From NCBI RefSeq assembly GCF_004000845.1, contig NZ_BIMA01000023.1, positions 1 through 64,000 on the forward strand: a stretch of 64,000 nucleotides of DNA, written 5' to 3'. Of this stretch, positions 26,928-35,778 are shown in pieces (position 1 is the first letter of the stretch; the number at the start of each line of letters is the position of its first letter). The DNA comes from Paenibacillus koleovorans NBRC 103111. Lineage in GTDB: Bacteria > Bacillota > Bacilli > Paenibacillales > NBRC-103111. Under the pieces are notes generated by a model. It was not told the origin of the DNA, did no database searches, and saw only the letters and a list, made by a program, of their open reading frames with translations. A program made the position numbers and the translations under genes.

Positions 26928-27872
26928 TTAGTATAGACTGTTTCCGGTCGCCCGCTTGCTGAGCCAGTTTGTGATCACGAGCAACGCCAGGCCCGATACG
27001 GATTTGAACAATCCAACCGCAGTCGTATAGCTGAATTGTCCCCTCCGCAGACCGGCTTCATAAATGTAAGTATCGAAGATTTGCCCTGTCTGATTATTCA
27101 ACGGGTTCAAAAATACATACACGCGCTCGAATCCGAAATCGAGGAAATTCCCGATATTCAGCAGAAACAATACCGTAACCGTAGGCAATATAGCCGGAAA
27201 CGTAATGTAAATCGTTTGGTGCCACCGGTTTGCCCCGTCAATCTCGGCTGCCTCGTACAAATTCGGATTGATCGCGGCGAGCGCAGCCAAATAAACAATG
27301 ATTCCCCATCCCGAGTCACGCCATATGCCGGAAACGACGATAATCGAGCGAGTGAATTGCTCCTTCGCCATGAAATAGATGGGTTCCATGCCGATCCACG
27401 CCAGCACTTGATTGATGATGCCTGTGCTAGGGGACAAAATGCCAATGAAGATACCGCTTATTATGACCCACGACAAAAAATGCGGCATGAATATAGTCGT
27501 CTGAATCACTCTCTTAAACGCCGTCCTCCTAACCTCGTTCAGCAGGAGAGCAAGGACAATCGGGGCCGTAAAACCAAACAGCAGATCGTACAAATTGATC
27601 AGCAGCGTATTTGCCAAAATTTGATGGAAGTCCGCATAGTCAAACATTCGCTTGAAATGGTCCCATCCTACCCACGGGCTTTTGAACACGCCTCGGAAGA
27701 TGTTGTAATTTTGAAAGGCAATGACATTTCCTGCGAGCGGAACGTATTTGAATATAGCGAAATAAATCAAACCTGGCAAAGAAATGAAATAGAGCGCCCG
27801 ATATTTCCACAAGTTGCTAAGGGTGCTGCGTTTTCTTTGTGATGCCTTTATGGCTTGCGCTTCCACATGCAT
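26928..27872 (-). CDS. Carbohydrate ABC transporter permease, LplB type
   Basis: 314 aa from the chosen start, with a charged N-terminal segment then LWKYRALYFISLPGLIYFAIF, the typical LplB opening. The EAA loop (NLYEAAEIDGANRWHQTIY) and the ending TNWLSKRATGNSLY are also family hallmarks. The open frame begins at 27947, but GGAGGAG lies 6-7 bases before the ATG at 27872, which was chosen. It is the first gene of the second uptake operon and is divergent from the regulator/kinase pair. Confidence 0.9.
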   Translation of the reverse strand: MHVEAQAIKASQRKRSTLSNLWKYRALYFISLPGLIYFAIFKYVPLAGNVIAFQNYNIFRGVFKSPWVGWDHFKRMFDYADFHQILANTLLINLYDLLFGFTAPIVLALLLNEVRRTAFKRVIQTTIFMPHFLSWVIISGIFIGILSPSTGIINQVLAWIGMEPIYFMAKEQFTRSIIVVSGIWRDSGWGIIVYLAALAAINPNLYEAAEIDGANRWHQTIYITFPAILPTVTVLFLLNIGNFLDFGFERVYVFLNPLNNQTGQIFDTYIYEAGLRRGQFSYTTAVGLFKSVSGLALLVITNWLSKRATGNSLY

Positions 27873-28097
27873 TTTCGACTCCTCCATCAGGTCGGTTCTT
27901 TTGTTGATTGCTCCATCATCGTAATATGTTGCATGCAAATACAGCAATGTCAGAAATATTGCAGCTGATGTGTTTTTTTAAGATACAGGTAGGGTGATTT
28001 TAGGTGTCCAATTTACGAGGGTTCACGTTCTGTGCTAAGATGGCGATAGATTGAACCGGCGGAATTTAGCGGGGCATCGTTGCAGGAAGGATGATGA
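27873..28097. promoter_or_regulatory. Divergent control region between uptake operon and its two-component genes
   Basis: This 225-base gap must hold both promoters. The 10-base palindrome TTGCATGCAA (27929-27938) lies in the half facing the permease gene and is a candidate regulator site. No clear consensus promoter was found in either direction. Confidence 0.35.
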
Positions 28098-29144
28098 ATG
28101 GTGCTGATTCTGATCGTGGAAGATGAACCGATGATTCGCAAAGGGCTGCACGCGTTGCTGGAGCGAATCGACGATATAGACGGCTTGAACGAACGGACGA
28201 TATTCGAAGCAAGCGGCTTTGAAGAGGCCGACAGCTTACTGCGACAGCATTCGTTTCATGTAGTGTTTACCGATATTGAAATGGATGGTCCTTCGGGACT
28301 CGCGCTGATCGAGAAATGGCATCCGACAGCGACGGCGACGCAGTGGGTCATTATTTCCGGCTACGATGATTTCCCTTACGCCCAAAAGGCGATTTCCTTC
28401 GGCGTCAAAGACTATTTATTGAAACCGATTACAAAAAAAACACTCAGAGACACCCTCTATCGACTGGTTCAAAATTTAGATAAAAGCAAGGGACAATTTG
28501 TTGGACCGGAGGAAATGGAAGCGATCATCACGCAGTTGGAGGAGCATATCTGGTCACTCGACGAACCTGGCATGCAGGCCGCATTGGAATCGTGGGTTGC
28601 CCAAATGAGCAAGCGGAGTCTGAATTTGACGTATTATCTTCAATTGCTGACCCATATCCTCAATAGACTGATTACGCGCCTGAATTCGCGCGGCGGGAAC
28701 ACGCTGGACCCTGGCATGGCGCTAATTAACGCGCCGCACGCGGCGGAAGCCAATCAGAAATTGATGAAGATGGGCAGGCTGTTTATCGAGGAAATCAGGC
28801 TGAAACGGAAAAGCAAAGAGCTTGATCCTATAGAAGTTGCCAAGGCCTATATTACGAACCATTTGAACACAGAAATGTCGCTCGAAATGGTCGCCTCCAA
28901 GCTCGGGCTGGCCCCGACCTACTTCAGCCAATTGTTCAAGCAGGAAACCGGAGAATCGTTCGTCAAATTCCGGACCCGGCTGCGAATGGAGCTGGCCAAG
29001 GAGCTACTGCTGCAAAGAGATGTTCGTATTGTCGACATTCCGTATAAAATAGGGTGTGTCGATCACCCGCATTTTAGCAAAACCTTCAAAAAGTACACCG
29101 GAATCAGCCCTTCGGATTATCGATCCCAAATGGGAATTGATTAA
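28098..29144 (+). CDS. Response regulator with receiver and AraC DNA-binding domain
   Basis: 348 aa, shorter than the first YesN-like regulator. The receiver has VEDEP near residue 8, phospho-acceptor Asp in VVFTDIEMDGPSG near 58 and Lys in DYLLKPI near 110. The AraC domain is at the C-terminus (LEMVASKLGLAPTYFSQLF, then GCVDHPHFSKTFKKYTGISPSDYR). An AGGAAGG ribosome-binding site precedes the ATG. It is followed after 2 bases by its kinase gene and is divergent from the LplB-type permease gene, so it most likely activates the second uptake operon. Confidence 0.92.
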   Translation: MVLILIVEDEPMIRKGLHALLERIDDIDGLNERTIFEASGFEEADSLLRQHSFHVVFTDIEMDGPSGLALIEKWHPTATATQWVIISGYDDFPYAQKAISFGVKDYLLKPITKKTLRDTLYRLVQNLDKSKGQFVGPEEMEAIITQLEEHIWSLDEPGMQAALESWVAQMSKRSLNLTYYLQLLTHILNRLITRLNSRGGNTLDPGMALINAPHAAEANQKLMKMGRLFIEEIRLKRKSKELDPIEVAKAYITNHLNTEMSLEMVASKLGLAPTYFSQLFKQETGESFVKFRTRLRMELAKELLLQRDVRIVDIPYKIGCVDHPHFSKTFKKYTGISPSDYRSQMGID

Positions 29145-29146
29145 CC

Positions 29147-30958
29147 ATGAAGAGATCGTTGAAAAAAATGAGCCTGTTCCAACGACTTATTCTTTATTTC
29201 ACGATTATTATTTTCTTCTCGCTTTCTTTGGTCAGCTATATTATTTATCGTCACTCGACAACCCAGATGTTCAATCAGGCGGAAGACTATCTGAATCATA
29301 TCGTTCGGAACACGCTGGCCCAAACCGACCGCTTCATTGACGAATACGAATTGACTTCGCTTGCGCTGCTGGCCAATAATCACGTCAAAGCGATGTTGGA
29401 TTTGAATAGAACGGAGATGGTCGATTTAGGCTCATACAACGAGATCACACATATCATTAACCAGATGTCGTTGCAGCACCATGAGATTGAGCTGATCATG
29501 CTCATCGGGGAAAACGGGAAAATTGCGATGTCGAATCGACCTTATCTCGAAACCCTGGTCATCCCGAATATTTATCGGGACGTGCTGAATTCGACTCCCA
29601 ACACGGGCCGTGCCGTCATTGACATCAACCCCAGCCTAACACTCCGCGATCAATACGTAATCAGCATCAGCCGCCAACTGCGCGGCAGATTCGGCTTTGA
29701 GCCCAAAGGCATTCTACGGATCGACGTCCGCGCTTCGGCGCTCGAAGAGCTGTGGGATGTAGCCAACTTCAGCCAGCATACGTTTTTCATCATGAACGAC
29801 CAGGGCCGCATTATCTACCATCCCGACAAGCAGATGATCGGTACCGAGTTGAACAACTCGACCATCTGGACGCATTTGCAAAATCAATCAGACGGCACTT
29901 TCGTAGAGGCGTTCAACAAGGAGCAGACCCTGTTTCATTTTAATACGTCCAATTTCACCGGATGGAAGATTTTAGCCACAACGCCTTACTCCCTTATTCT
30001 CGAACCCGCTTCCGTCATTAAAAAAACGACGCTTGGCATCGGCATGTCCGCGCTGCTGATTTCGATGATGCTGGCGCTCCTGTTCACACGCAGCATCTCC
30101 CGGCCGCTTGCGAAAATACAAAGGGGCATGAGGCGGGTTGATCTTGAACAATGGAGCAAAATCTCCCTTTCCTCGTCCATTGAGGAAATCGATAGCTTCG
30201 TCAAAAATTACAACGCTATGGTCGATCGCTTGTCTACTTTGCTGGAGCAGCTTTACAAATCCGAGTTGAAAACCAAGCAAACCGAATTGGAAAGACAGCA
30301 ACTCGAATTACAAGCACTGCAGTATCAAATTAATCCTCACTTCCTGCACAACACGCTCGGTACAATCAATTCCTACGCGATACTGAAGGAAGCTGACGAT
30401 ATTTCAGAGATGACCGAGGCGCTTTCTAATATGTTCCGATATTCAATCCGAAATATGGAAATTGTTGCGCTCTCGGACGAGTTGAATCATATTGAAAACT
30501 ATTTATTTATTCATGAGCACCGGTTTCAGAAGAAACCCCCGATCGAATATCACATTCCCGCGCTGCTCATGGACCGGGAAATGGTCAAGCTTTCCTTGCA
30601 GCCGTTGGTGGAAAACGCGTTGCAGCATGGCATACGGAATCGGCCCCATGCAAAAATTATCATTTCCGCCCATCTGGACACCCACTATTTGTGCATTACC
30701 GTCGAGGATAACGGAGCTGGAATTCCAGCTCCGAAATTAGCGGAGATTCAAGCCTCGCTCAAAGAAACGGAATCCGGATTCAGCAAAACGTTGGGCATCG
30801 GCATTCAAAACGTCCATCGCAGAATCCAGATTATCTTTGGTCCTGAATACGGCGTAGTCGTGGAGAGCGAGGAAGATCGCGGGACAAAAATGACGATGCA
30901 GCTGCCCTCCGACATTAGCCGGACAATACGCGACCTTCCGCGCACTGATCTGCTGTGA
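29147..30958 (+). CDS. YesM-type membrane sensor histidine kinase
   Basis: 603 aa. A first membrane span is at about 12-35, then an extracellular dCache-like sensor of roughly 250 residues (ISISRQLRGRFGFEPKGILR). A second span near 290 (TTLGIGMSALLISMMLALLF) and a HAMP linker follow. The kinase core has phospho-acceptor motif YQINPHFLHNTLGTINSY with His near 400, N box LQPLVENALQHGI, and G box VEDNGAGIPAP then GIGIQNVHRRIQ. Partner of the AraC-type regulator just upstream. It probably senses the polysaccharide breakdown product. Confidence 0.92.
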   Translation: MKRSLKKMSLFQRLILYFTIIIFFSLSLVSYIIYRHSTTQMFNQAEDYLNHIVRNTLAQTDRFIDEYELTSLALLANNHVKAMLDLNRTEMVDLGSYNEITHIINQMSLQHHEIELIMLIGENGKIAMSNRPYLETLVIPNIYRDVLNSTPNTGRAVIDINPSLTLRDQYVISISRQLRGRFGFEPKGILRIDVRASALEELWDVANFSQHTFFIMNDQGRIIYHPDKQMIGTELNNSTIWTHLQNQSDGTFVEAFNKEQTLFHFNTSNFTGWKILATTPYSLILEPASVIKKTTLGIGMSALLISMMLALLFTRSISRPLAKIQRGMRRVDLEQWSKISLSSSIEEIDSFVKNYNAMVDRLSTLLEQLYKSELKTKQTELERQQLELQALQYQINPHFLHNTLGTINSYAILKEADDISEMTEALSNMFRYSIRNMEIVALSDELNHIENYLFIHEHRFQKKPPIEYHIPALLMDREMVKLSLQPLVENALQHGIRNRPHAKIIISAHLDTHYLCITVEDNGAGIPAPKLAEIQASLKETESGFSKTLGIGIQNVHRRIQIIFGPEYGVVVESEEDRGTKMTMQLPSDISRTIRDLPRTDLL

Positions 30959-30970
30959 TTTCCATGCCGG

Positions 30971-32095
30971 TCAAACGACTTTCTTGACCAAGGAAATCCT
31001 ACGAAGCAGCGATGCCGCCGAATAAGTCAGCACAACGGCAATACTGCCGACGAGCACGAATTTCAACATTGGCGGCCAGATTAGATGCCGGAACGCAAAG
31101 GCGGTATAAGTTACAACCAGCGCATGAAGGATGTAAACGAGAAAGGCATGGGCGGATAACCATCCGGTGAACCTGGTCATAGTACCGTTCCGACGATTGC
31201 GGAACCAGATAAGCAACAGGAGGGAGATCCCCAATCCCATCAGCGGATCCAGTACGGCGTAAAAGGCCGCTTGCCAGCTCATTCCTCCCATGAACACGGA
31301 AGTATCGCCTTCCAATGCACCTCCCAGAGCCATCCCGGCCGGAAGCATGAGGATCATCAATAAGACCGGCCATCTCCATTTGCGAACCGTTCGTTCATCC
31401 AGTTGCTGGAGCCAATTGCCTCGATATGCTGCAATCCCGGCCATAAATAAGCCGATATAGGCCGGGAAATAGCCCAACTGCAGGTTCAGCCATTCGGTTC
31501 CGACCGGGTATACCAAGCGTACAAGAAAATTCGCCGCAACAACGAACGCTACATAGCCTGTCATCAAGCGCGGGGTCAGCATAAGAGGTTTGCGGCGGGG
31601 CCGGCCTTGGAATAGCTTGCGGTATAGGGCATACCCCACATAGAAAATCAGCAGCGCCTCCAGGTACCACAACGGCCCGACGGCAAACGCTTGGATTCCC
31701 TGAAGGGGAGAAGGCAGTACCTGTTCTTTAAAAAAGGAGACGAACGATCCGTCGTACCCCGTGGATACATACCCTAGAAGGGGAACCAGGATCAGCATGT
31801 AAAACAAGATCGGTATACCGAACCTCAAGAGGCGTGACTTCAGGAAGCTCAAGCTCCCTTGTCGGTCGAAGGAAGCCGGGGTGACATAACCGGAAACGAA
31901 AAAAAACAACCCCATAAAAAATGATTGATTCACCGCCGTAAATGTCGACAAAATCGCTTGAGCCACGATGCTGTCCTGCGGTTCATAGTAATACCAGCTG
32001 CCCGCCCCGCCATAGATGATCGAGGTATGGTGCAGCACAACCAACACCGTCAAGAACACTTTTAACCGATCCAGATAAAATAAACGATTCTCCAT
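30971..32095 (-). CDS. Membrane acyltransferase (acyltransferase 3 family)
   Basis: 374 aa with about ten membrane spans. The opening FYLDRLKVFLTVLVVLHH carries the RxxxxxxVxxHH pattern of the acyltransferase 3/OpgC family, in which the His pair is essential for transferring acyl groups to sugars or glycans across the membrane. GGGTGG precedes the ATG at 5 bases. It is convergent with the kinase gene, 12 bases apart, and has no obvious partner gene. Substrate cannot be predicted; modification of a surface polysaccharide or glucan is typical. Confidence 0.85.
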   Translation of the reverse strand: MENRLFYLDRLKVFLTVLVVLHHTSIIYGGAGSWYYYEPQDSIVAQAILSTFTAVNQSFFMGLFFFVSGYVTPASFDRQGSLSFLKSRLLRFGIPILFYMLILVPLLGYVSTGYDGSFVSFFKEQVLPSPLQGIQAFAVGPLWYLEALLIFYVGYALYRKLFQGRPRRKPLMLTPRLMTGYVAFVVAANFLVRLVYPVGTEWLNLQLGYFPAYIGLFMAGIAAYRGNWLQQLDERTVRKWRWPVLLMILMLPAGMALGGALEGDTSVFMGGMSWQAAFYAVLDPLMGLGISLLLLIWFRNRRNGTMTRFTGWLSAHAFLVYILHALVVTYTAFAFRHLIWPPMLKFVLVGSIAVVLTYSAASLLRRISLVKKVV

Positions 32096-32235
32096 AGTTC
32101 CACCCTACCTCTTCTTCGATTTCACATCTTTACGATAGCATGGCATCCGGGATCTCACACCGAAATCACGGCCGCAAACCGCGCAAATCGCACTTCGGAA
32201 TAGGGAGGTTGTTTTTGCGGTCTGAACCGTTACGT

Positions 32236-32264
32236 TTGTGGTTTCCACAAGTCATCGATATAGT
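32236..32264 (+). promoter_or_regulatory. Promoter with dyad at -35 for the LuxR regulator
   Basis: TTGTGG (32236-32241) and TATAGT (32259-32264) are 17 bases apart. The -35 is the left arm of a perfect dyad TTGTGG-TTT-CCACAA (32236-32250), which resembles the TTGCGG/CCGCAA ComA box. Further TTGCGG-like fragments occur just upstream. Autoregulation is inferred. Confidence 0.55.
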
Positions 32265-32303
32265 AAAATAGGAATATTCGAGTGTGAGCGCAGGAGGTTT
32301 GGG

Positions 32304-32954
32304 ATGAAGCATCTATTATTGGTGGATGATCACAAAACATTTTTAGCCGGAACCGCCCTAATCCTGGAAAGACACGGGTATCGCGTCACTACCGCCTCCA
32401 GAGGGACGGAGGCGTTGGAACGGATGGAGCAGTGTCCATTCGATCTGTTCGTGTTTGACTTGAAGCTGCCGGGGATGAGCGGCTTTGAACTATCGGAAGC
32501 GGCTCTTCGTCGTGATCCGGAGGCGACCATCGTCATTTTAACCGGAGAAGATATTGCGGAGCATTATGATAAGCTGATTGATCTCGGAGTAACCGGTATT
32601 ATGGAAAAATCGCTCGGAGAGCAGGAATTTATCCATTGTATTCACTTGGCGATGCACCAGCTAACGGTCCTTCCCGTGCACCTCGCAAGGAAGCTGAGAA
32701 CGAAAGACAGCTTCCATGGAATCCAGCCTGTGGAATCCGGTGCAGGGAACAAGTCGTTGTCGGAAAAAGAAGTGGAGGTCCTGAAGCTGATCGCCCAAGG
32801 AAATAAAAATAAAGACATTGCGGACCGGCTATTCATGAGCCAGCGCAATGTCGAATATACGATTTCGCGGTTGTTTGAGAAGCTGGGTGCCGCCTCGCGG
32901 CAGGAAGCCGTGATGAAGGGGATCGAGCAGAAATGGCTGAGCCTGGAAGTGTAA
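32304..32954 (+). CDS. NarL/LuxR-family response regulator
   Basis: 216 aa from the ATG preceded by AGGAGG; the frame extends upstream to 32238 but lacks a ribosome-binding site. The receiver has VDDH near residue 8, Asp in FVFDLKLPGMSG near 52, and a Lys in GIMEKSLGEQ near 102. The LuxR domain is at the C-terminus (SEKEVEVLKLIAQGNKNKDI, then RNVEYTISRLFEKL). Overall plan is ComA/NarL-like. The cognate kinase is probably the HisKA_3 kinase encoded convergently immediately downstream. Confidence 0.9.
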   Translation: MKHLLLVDDHKTFLAGTALILERHGYRVTTASRGTEALERMEQCPFDLFVFDLKLPGMSGFELSEAALRRDPEATIVILTGEDIAEHYDKLIDLGVTGIMEKSLGEQEFIHCIHLAMHQLTVLPVHLARKLRTKDSFHGIQPVESGAGNKSLSEKEVEVLKLIAQGNKNKDIADRLFMSQRNVEYTISRLFEKLGAASRQEAVMKGIEQKWLSLEV

Positions 32955-32997
32955 GCTCGGTTAGAGAGCGGCGGCTACAAGCGGCAACCGGCAGCTG

Positions 32998-34950
32998 CTA
33001 GAGCGGAATAGAGCAGCGGACGGCAACCCCTTGGCCAGGCTCCGAATCTATCGAGACTTGCCCGCCCAGCATGCGAATGCGCTCCTGAAGGCCTTTGATC
33101 CCCAGTCGGCTCGTGGAAGATAAGATCGCCCCGGTATCCATGCCTTTCCCGTTATCCTCGTATCGAATATGCACAGCCTGATCCAACTGCTCAATCTCCA
33201 ACGTGACCCGGCCTGCTTCCGAATGCTTGACCGCATTGTTGATCAGCTCCTGCACAACCCGGTAGAGAGCCGTCATCTGATCATCATTAAGCGAGACCTT
33301 GATCGGAAGCGCCTGAAATTCCAGCTGAAAATCCGCCCGCAGTCGCGTTTTCTCCACGAGGCCGGATATGGCGTGCAGGATGCCACGATCCTGCAGGAAG
33401 GAAGGCATCAGCTCCCGGCACGTTTCCCGAATCATATATTCCGCGTTATCCAGCCCTATTCGTAGCTGCTCGTATTGTTCCTGTCGCAGCGAGGGCTCGG
33501 CAGGGGTGCGATCCAGGATGCGGCGGATATGCAACAGCTCCTGCAACACTTCGTCGTGAAGATCGGAGGCCAGCCGCTTCCTTTCCTTCTCAGCGATTTG
33601 CATAAACAGCTTGGACAGCCAAGGCGCACGCTCCGCCGGTCTTTGCTCCAGTTCCTTGAACCGGCTTTCGATCAATTGGAAATATTCATAGAAGAGCGAA
33701 ACATATTTGCACATGAGCCGCAGGGCGAAGGTTTCCCTTTCTCCTATAGTGAGCAAACCGCCATCCTTGAAATACACCGCCAAGAAGAGCATGCTATCGC
33801 CTGCGCGTCCCGCTGCCCCCAATACCATTCCAGGAGTAACCAACACCTCTCCGGAAGCTAAGCGACTCCCCTCGGCGCGCAGCGACTCTTCCATATTCCG
33901 TCCCGGAGAGAACGGGCCATCGATCCCTTCAAAGCCGACCGTATTCGCCGCTTCATCGTATTTGACCATGGCAAAGGCGTACCGCTGAAAATAGCGTTGT
34001 CCTTCCCGAAGCACGCCTTGCTCCAAATCCGCTGTCCGGTACGTCCGAAGCAGAACGGAGAACAGCTGGTCCAGCCGCTGGCGGGTTTCCACTTCCAGCT
34101 CCAGCGCGGCATTTTTCAGCTTCAGCTCTTCGGAAACGGCCTGATTGTCCTTCATCGTCTGCACGAATCGGCGGAAAAAGACGATCCCGAATACCACCAG
34201 CAGCGATAGCAGAGCCCAAGCGAACGTATCCTCCAGACATTGCTCCCAGAACACCGGAAGGTAACCGAGGCTGCGCCCCTCGATCAATTCCAGCAAATCC
34301 TTTACGGGATCCGGCAGAAGGACGATCGAGAACAGGAGGAAGCCCAACCCGATAAACCGCAGTTCCTCTAGCTGCCCTTGGAGTCGAAGCAAGGTGATAA
34401 ACTGCCAGATGCAGAGCGCCATATTGAAGAACACATGCGCCAGAAAAAGAAAGTTCAGCCCGACAAACAAGGAATCCCCGCCTGACAACAGCAGCGCCGC
34501 GAGAATGGCCGTCCACAGCATCCCGCCTGCCCAACGAAAAGCCCTAGTGATCGGTTGACTCCCGGTTTTCAGCATATAAGCGGCCAAGGAGAAAAACAGG
34601 AACGTAATGCTACATTTGACGAGCAGCGATCCGTGGGGAACGTCCGGCCAGGGTCCGAACAAAAGCACTTTGTCATCCCAATCCCAGAACAGCTGCAACG
34701 AGGTCAGCAGCGAGATCATCCCTAAATACAAGTAACCGCGCTCCCTTGGGAGAACGGCGAACATCGCCCAGAAGACGAGCGCCAGGATCCCAAACAACAG
34801 AATAAAAGCGGCGTCATCCAAACGATAGCGAAGCTGGTCGAGCACATCCCGCCCGTCCTTCCACCCTTGCATCAGCGATAGGTTGATCCATCCGTTCAAT
34901 AGAAAGAGAGCAAGTGCCGCCCCGAGCCATTTCCCGCTAGACTTCAACAT
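32998..34950 (-). CDS. Multi-span membrane sensor kinase of the NarX/ComP type
   Basis: 650 aa from the chosen ATG. About eight membrane spans occupy the first 285 residues, then a coiled coil, a GAF-like region, and a HisKA_3 core with ASDLHDEVLQELLHIRRIL. The ATPase boxes are ELINNAVKHS and YEDNGKGM, then GIKGLQERIRMLGG. Multi-span N-terminus plus HisKA_3 is the ComP/DesK plan. It is convergent with a LuxR-type regulator, 43 bases apart, its likely partner. No pheromone precursor or ComQ-like gene was found upstream, so the ligand is open. AAGGAG lies upstream of the start. Confidence 0.87.
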   Translation of the reverse strand: MLKSSGKWLGAALALFLLNGWINLSLMQGWKDGRDVLDQLRYRLDDAAFILLFGILALVFWAMFAVLPRERGYLYLGMISLLTSLQLFWDWDDKVLLFGPWPDVPHGSLLVKCSITFLFFSLAAYMLKTGSQPITRAFRWAGGMLWTAILAALLLSGGDSLFVGLNFLFLAHVFFNMALCIWQFITLLRLQGQLEELRFIGLGFLLFSIVLLPDPVKDLLELIEGRSLGYLPVFWEQCLEDTFAWALLSLLVVFGIVFFRRFVQTMKDNQAVSEELKLKNAALELEVETRQRLDQLFSVLLRTYRTADLEQGVLREGQRYFQRYAFAMVKYDEAANTVGFEGIDGPFSPGRNMEESLRAEGSRLASGEVLVTPGMVLGAAGRAGDSMLFLAVYFKDGGLLTIGERETFALRLMCKYVSLFYEYFQLIESRFKELEQRPAERAPWLSKLFMQIAEKERKRLASDLHDEVLQELLHIRRILDRTPAEPSLRQEQYEQLRIGLDNAEYMIRETCRELMPSFLQDRGILHAISGLVEKTRLRADFQLEFQALPIKVSLNDDQMTALYRVVQELINNAVKHSEAGRVTLEIEQLDQAVHIRYEDNGKGMDTGAILSSTSRLGIKGLQERIRMLGGQVSIDSEPGQGVAVRCSIPL

Positions 34951-35205
34951 CGTCTGCCTTGCTCCTTTCCTGGTGCTGCCATCTAACAACTATACTCCAA
35001 TGTTTCACGTATCTGAAATTCACGGAGTAGTTTATCCTTGGTATATGGAAGAGTGATTCTTCCGATTTGTATCTCTGAAAGCCGGATCAAATCCAATATC
35101 TTACATATATCATAGATTTGACTCCGTACCAAGACCCTTGTCCCAAATACACCTGCTTGATTGTTATACATACGAAAACATAGTCCATTCGCAGGGAGGG
35201 AAACC

Positions 35206-35778
35206 ATGGAGTTGGCTGACGCGGATCAGATGGTACGGGCAGTGAAGAACGGGGACAAGGATCGTTACGGAACGATAGTGGCGAATTATCAGCAGCCCAT
35301 ATTTAAATATTGCTTCCATATGCTTGGACAGCTGCAAGAGGCCGAAGATGTAACACAAGATGTATTCGTGAAAGGACTCGAACGGCTGGAGCAGTATCGC
35401 GAAGGCACCTCTTTTAGTGCATGGTTGTACAAAATCGCTTACCATGAATGTCTAAACAAGCTCAAGAGAGCCCAAATTCATGACCGAATATTACACCTGT
35501 TTTCGCGCTCGATACCGGTTTTCCAAACGGATCGGCCAACCGAGGGTCTGGAATACAATGTGGAGCTGCGAGAAGCGTTGCTGCGGCTTGCCCCCAAGGA
35601 ACGCCATATTATTTTGCTGCGAATTGTTGAAGAACATCGGTTCGAAGAACTAGCAGAGCAACTCGACATAAGCTATTCGGCGGTGCGCAAGAGATATGAA
35701 CGGGCAATGAAGAAGTTAAAAAGTTACTTAGCGGATAAGGGGGCAGGCGAGGATGAGCGAAGCTTTTCATACTTTTGA
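35206..35778 (+). CDS. ECF RNA polymerase sigma factor
   Basis: 190 aa. The sigma-2 region (NYQQPIFKYCFHMLGQLQEA then EDVTQDVFVKGLERL) and sigma-4 region (LRLAPKERHIILLRIVEEH, then AEQLDISYSAVRKRYERA) are those of group 4 sigma factors. The ATG follows GGGAGGG. The last 26 bases overlap the following anti-sigma gene, so both are translated in a fixed ratio. It should direct polymerase to an extracytoplasmic-stress regulon; subclass not assigned. Confidence 0.92.
   Translation: MELADADQMVRAVKNGDKDRYGTIVANYQQPIFKYCFHMLGQLQEAEDVTQDVFVKGLERLEQYREGTSFSAWLYKIAYHECLNKLKRAQIHDRILHLFSRSIPVFQTDRPTEGLEYNVELREALLRLAPKERHIILLRIVEEHRFEELAEQLDISYSAVRKRYERAMKKLKSYLADKGAGEDERSFSYF

Noticed and set aside
34983-35207. 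74-aa minus-strand frame just upstream of the ComP-like kinase, considered as a pheromone precursor
   Set aside because: No ribosome-binding site, no ComX-like Trp near the C-terminus, no ComQ-like gene, and it covers the sigma-factor promoter region.
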